Assembly (NCBI GenBank): GCA_002720375.1
Contig: PBIE01000025.1
Location: 4,795-41,095 of the forward strand
DNA: 36,301 nucleotides
Direction of reading: 5' to 3'
Source of the DNA: Crocinitomicaceae bacterium
GTDB lineage: Bacteria; Bacteroidota; Bacteroidia; Flavobacteriales_D; Sanyastnellaceae
Part shown: positions 33,930 through 36,301 of the stretch, piece by piece
How the letters are laid out: every line of letters starts with the position of its first letter
Numbering within the stretch: the first letter of the stretch is position 1
Position numbers and translations under genes: made by a program
The notes under the pieces: model-generated
Database searches by the model: none
What the model was told of the DNA's origin: nothing
The model's input: only the letters and a program-made list of their open reading frames with translations

Positions 33930-36301
33930 TCGATTTGATCTCTAAATAAAGCCCGCGCTGCTGCAAGGGCGTCCGGTATACCGTCTTCCCTCTTGCCTCC
34001 TGCAGTGGCAAAGAAGGGTTGTCCGCCCCCGCCTCCTTGAATGTGACGTCCCCATTCTCGGACGAGCTGTCCAGCGTTCCATCCTTTTTCATGGGCGAGT
34101 TCCTCTGTGATAAGACACGTGATGGTGGGTTTGCCACCAACACGGCTGCCGAGCACCGCATAAAGCGGTGCAGCCTCTGCCTTGAGCTGGAATGCAATGT
34201 CCTTAATGGCACCGGCATCCAGAGCAACCTCGGTGACCAAGACCCCGGGGGTTCCATGTCCTCCAGGCCTTTCGATGTCTCCGATGAGCTGGCGTTTGAT
34301 GGCCATCGCTTGTTGGCGGCGGTGCCCCTCCACTTCTCTTTGGAGGGTGGCCACCTTTAGTTGCAAGTCCTCCACAGCAGCAACCAAGTCGGCCGGTCCT
34401 TTCAGTGCATCAGATGCTCGGCGCAGAAGGTCGCGTTGGGAAACGGCTCCATCCACAGCCCGCTGACCCGTTTCTGCTTCGATACGGCGGATTCCCGCAG
34501 CAACTGCACCTTCTGAGGTAATGCGAAAGAAACCGATTTCACCTGTGGCACTGACATGTGTTCCGCCGCACAGTTCTACGCTGGATCCGAAGCCAATCAT
34601 GCGCACGGTGTCACCGTATTTCTCGCCAAATAGCATCATGGCACCAGCGGATTTGGCCTCCTCAAGTGGAATGTTGCGCCGCTCATCCAACTCCCGGTTT
34701 TCGCGGATTGCTTCATTGACCCGGGATTCGACGTCGAGAAGCTCCGCTTCTGTTAACCGCTGAAAATGGCTAAAGTCGAATCGCAGTGCTGAGTCCTTTA
34801 CCAATGAGCCCTTTTGTTCCACATGGGTCCCGAGAACGTCGCGTAGTGCCTCGTGCAGCAGGTGGGTTGCCGTGTGATTCAAAGTGGTCTCCCTGCGTTT
34901 TTTCGCGTGGACCTTGGCGGTGAATGTGGCCGATGGATCATCGGGCAGGCGATCAGCAATGTGCAGAATGAGCTCGTTTTCCTTTCGGGTGGTCAGAATG
35001 GGGAGCTCACTTTCTCCTGGCCCCAGCAAAATTCCATTGTCCCCCACCTGTCCCCCACCTTCTGGATAGAAGGGGGTGAGGTTGAAGACCAGTTGAAAGC
35101 GGGTCTTGTCCTTGACCTTGACCTCGCGCCAACGGGTGATGCGCACCTCGGCTTCCAAGCGGTCATAGCCGATGAACTCTTCCACCTTATCCGCCTCCAG
35201 TACGTTCCAGTCTCCCGCCTGAACCTTACCGGCAGCCCGCGAGCGGTCTTTTTGGCGAGTCAGGGCCGCTTCAAATCCCGCTTGGTCTACCTCTACGCCA
35301 TTTTCTCCGCAGATGAGGGCAGTCAGGTCGACGGGGAACCCGAACGTGTCGTACAATTCAAAGGCAGCGGCTCCGTCGAGGCGTGTGGCCCCATCGATTT
35401 TTTCTTCCAATCGCTGAATGCCCTTGTCGAGCGTTCGCAGGAAGCCCTCCTCCTCCTCCTTCATCACCTTGCTGATGAGGCTTTGTTGAGCCCTGAGCTC
35501 AGGAAAGAAGTCACCCATTTGATCGGCCATGACATCGATCAGTTCAAAAAGGAATGGACGGTCCAAGTTCAAAAAGCTGTACCCATAGCGGACAGCGCGC
35601 CGCAGGATGCGGCGGATGACATAGCCCGCACCAGCGTTGCTCGGGAGCTGTCCGTCTGCTATGGAAAAAGCGACTGCGCGCACGTGGTCGGCACAAACGC
35701 GGAGGGCCACATTGACCTTGTCGTCTCCACCGGTGTAGGGTTTCCCGGATAGTTTGGACAGGTGAGAGATGAGGGGCTGAAAGACGTCCGTATCGTAATT
35801 GCTTTGCTTGCTTTGTAGCACCGCAGCCAAGCGTTCGAAGCCCATGCCCGTGTCGATGTGCTGCGCGGGGAGAGGTTCAAGGGAGCCGTCGGCTTTGCGC
35901 ATGAACTGCATGAACACAAGGTTCCAGATTTCAATGACTTGGGGGTGGTCTTGGTTGACCAATTCGCCTCCCGGAACGGCAGCACGTTCGGCTTCTCCGC
36001 GAATGTCCACGTGGATTTCAGAACATGGTCCACATGGCCCGGTCTCGCCCATCTCCCAGAAGTTGTCCTTTTTGTCCGCCTTGAGAATTCGTTCAGCGGG
36101 CACGTGTTGGAGCCAGAAGTCCACGGCCTCCTGATCCAGTGGCATCCCGTCAGCGTCGTCGCCTTCAAATACCGTGATGTAGAGGCGATCCTTGTCGATG
36201 CCGTAGCGATCGGTCAACAATTCCCACGCCCAGTCAATTGCCTCTTTCTTGAAATAATCACCAAATGACCAGTTGCCGAGCATCTCGAACATGGTGTGGT
36301 G
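33926..36301 (-). CDS. alaS: Alanyl-tRNA synthetase (N-terminus outside window)
   Basis: HHTMFEMLGNWSFGDYFKKEAIDWAWELLT; CGPCSEIHVD; AGYVIRRILRRAVRYGY; NHTATHLLHEALRD; ELCGGTHVSATGEIGFFRI. Reading frame continues past the window edge. Confidence 0.95.
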   Translation of the reverse strand, partial: HHTMFEMLGNWSFGDYFKKEAIDWAWELLTDRYGIDKDRLYITVFEGDDADGMPLDQEAVDFWLQHVPAERILKADKKDNFWEMGETGPCGPCSEIHVDIRGEAERAAVPGGELVNQDHPQVIEIWNLVFMQFMRKADGSLEPLPAQHIDTGMGFERLAAVLQSKQSNYDTDVFQPLISHLSKLSGKPYTGGDDKVNVALRVCADHVRAVAFSIADGQLPSNAGAGYVIRRILRRAVRYGYSFLNLDRPFLFELIDVMADQMGDFFPELRAQQSLISKVMKEEEEGFLRTLDKGIQRLEEKIDGATRLDGAAAFELYDTFGFPVDLTALICGENGVEVDQAGFEAALTRQKDRSRAAGKVQAGDWNVLEADKVEEFIGYDRLEAEVRITRWREVKVKDKTRFQLVFNLTPFYPEGGGQVGDNGILLGPGESELPILTTRKENELILHIADRLPDDPSATFTAKVHAKKRRETTLNHTATHLLHEALRDVLGTHVEQKGSLVKDSALRFDFSHFQRLTEAELLDVESRVNEAIRENRELDERRNIPLEEAKSAGAMMLFGEKYGDTVRMIGFGSSVELCGGTHVSATGEIGFFRITSEGAVAAGIRRIEAETGQRAVDGAVSQRDLLRRASDALKGPADLVAAVEDLQLKVATLQREVEGHRRQQAMAIKRQLIGDIERPGGHGTPGVLVTEVALDAGAIKDIAFQLKAEAAPLYAVLGSRVGGKPTITCLITEELAHEKGWNAGQLVREWGRHIQGGGGGQPFFATAGGKREDGIPDALAAARALFRDQID

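Noticed and set aside
34853-35752. 299-aa plus-strand ORF
   Set aside because: Antisense to alaS; shadow frame.

Overview
The window is about 36.3 kb of a compact Bacteroidota chromosome, probably a Flavobacteriales-like lineage (inferred from DUF4290-murA order, a TTG-N19-TAnnTTTG promoter and GCTD-repeat secreted proteins). Left to right it holds: the 3' end of trmB; an alkyltransferase-like gene; a four-gene Fe-S/ferredoxin run (mrp, NifU-domain, ferredoxin reductase, 2Fe-2S ferredoxin); a minus-strand nucleotide-sugar cluster (aminotransferase, UDP-glucose dehydrogenase, UDP-xylose-synthase-type SDR, WbpD-like acyltransferase, second UDP-sugar dehydrogenase, rmlB, CpsB-like phosphatase); a small secreted protein with a dockerin/EF-hand-like half-module; tRNA-Leu(TAA); a 1684-aa mosaic secreted serine protease with 13 GCTD Cys-rich repeats; tRNA-Gly(GCC); waaA; two outer-membrane-like proteins; an arylsulfotransferase-like secreted protein; a two-component system; a secreted protein with a T9SS type-A-like tail; DUF4290, murA, tlpA-like, grpE, dnaJ, an ABC-2 exporter, ppx/gppA, a sigma-54 response regulator, a small membrane protein and alaS (partial). 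The most interesting signals are: (a) a DxNGDGxI..xDxLxxLxxFGxxCD module shared by otherwise unrelated secreted proteins and forming the exact C-terminus of two of them; (b) the GCTD/CGVCGGD/GDGCYTF mosaic architecture of the giant protease; (c) two interleaved perfect 7-bp inverted repeats upstream of grpE-dnaJ; (d) a Wbp-type sugar pathway close to these surface proteins. All homology calls come from reading motifs; no searches were run.
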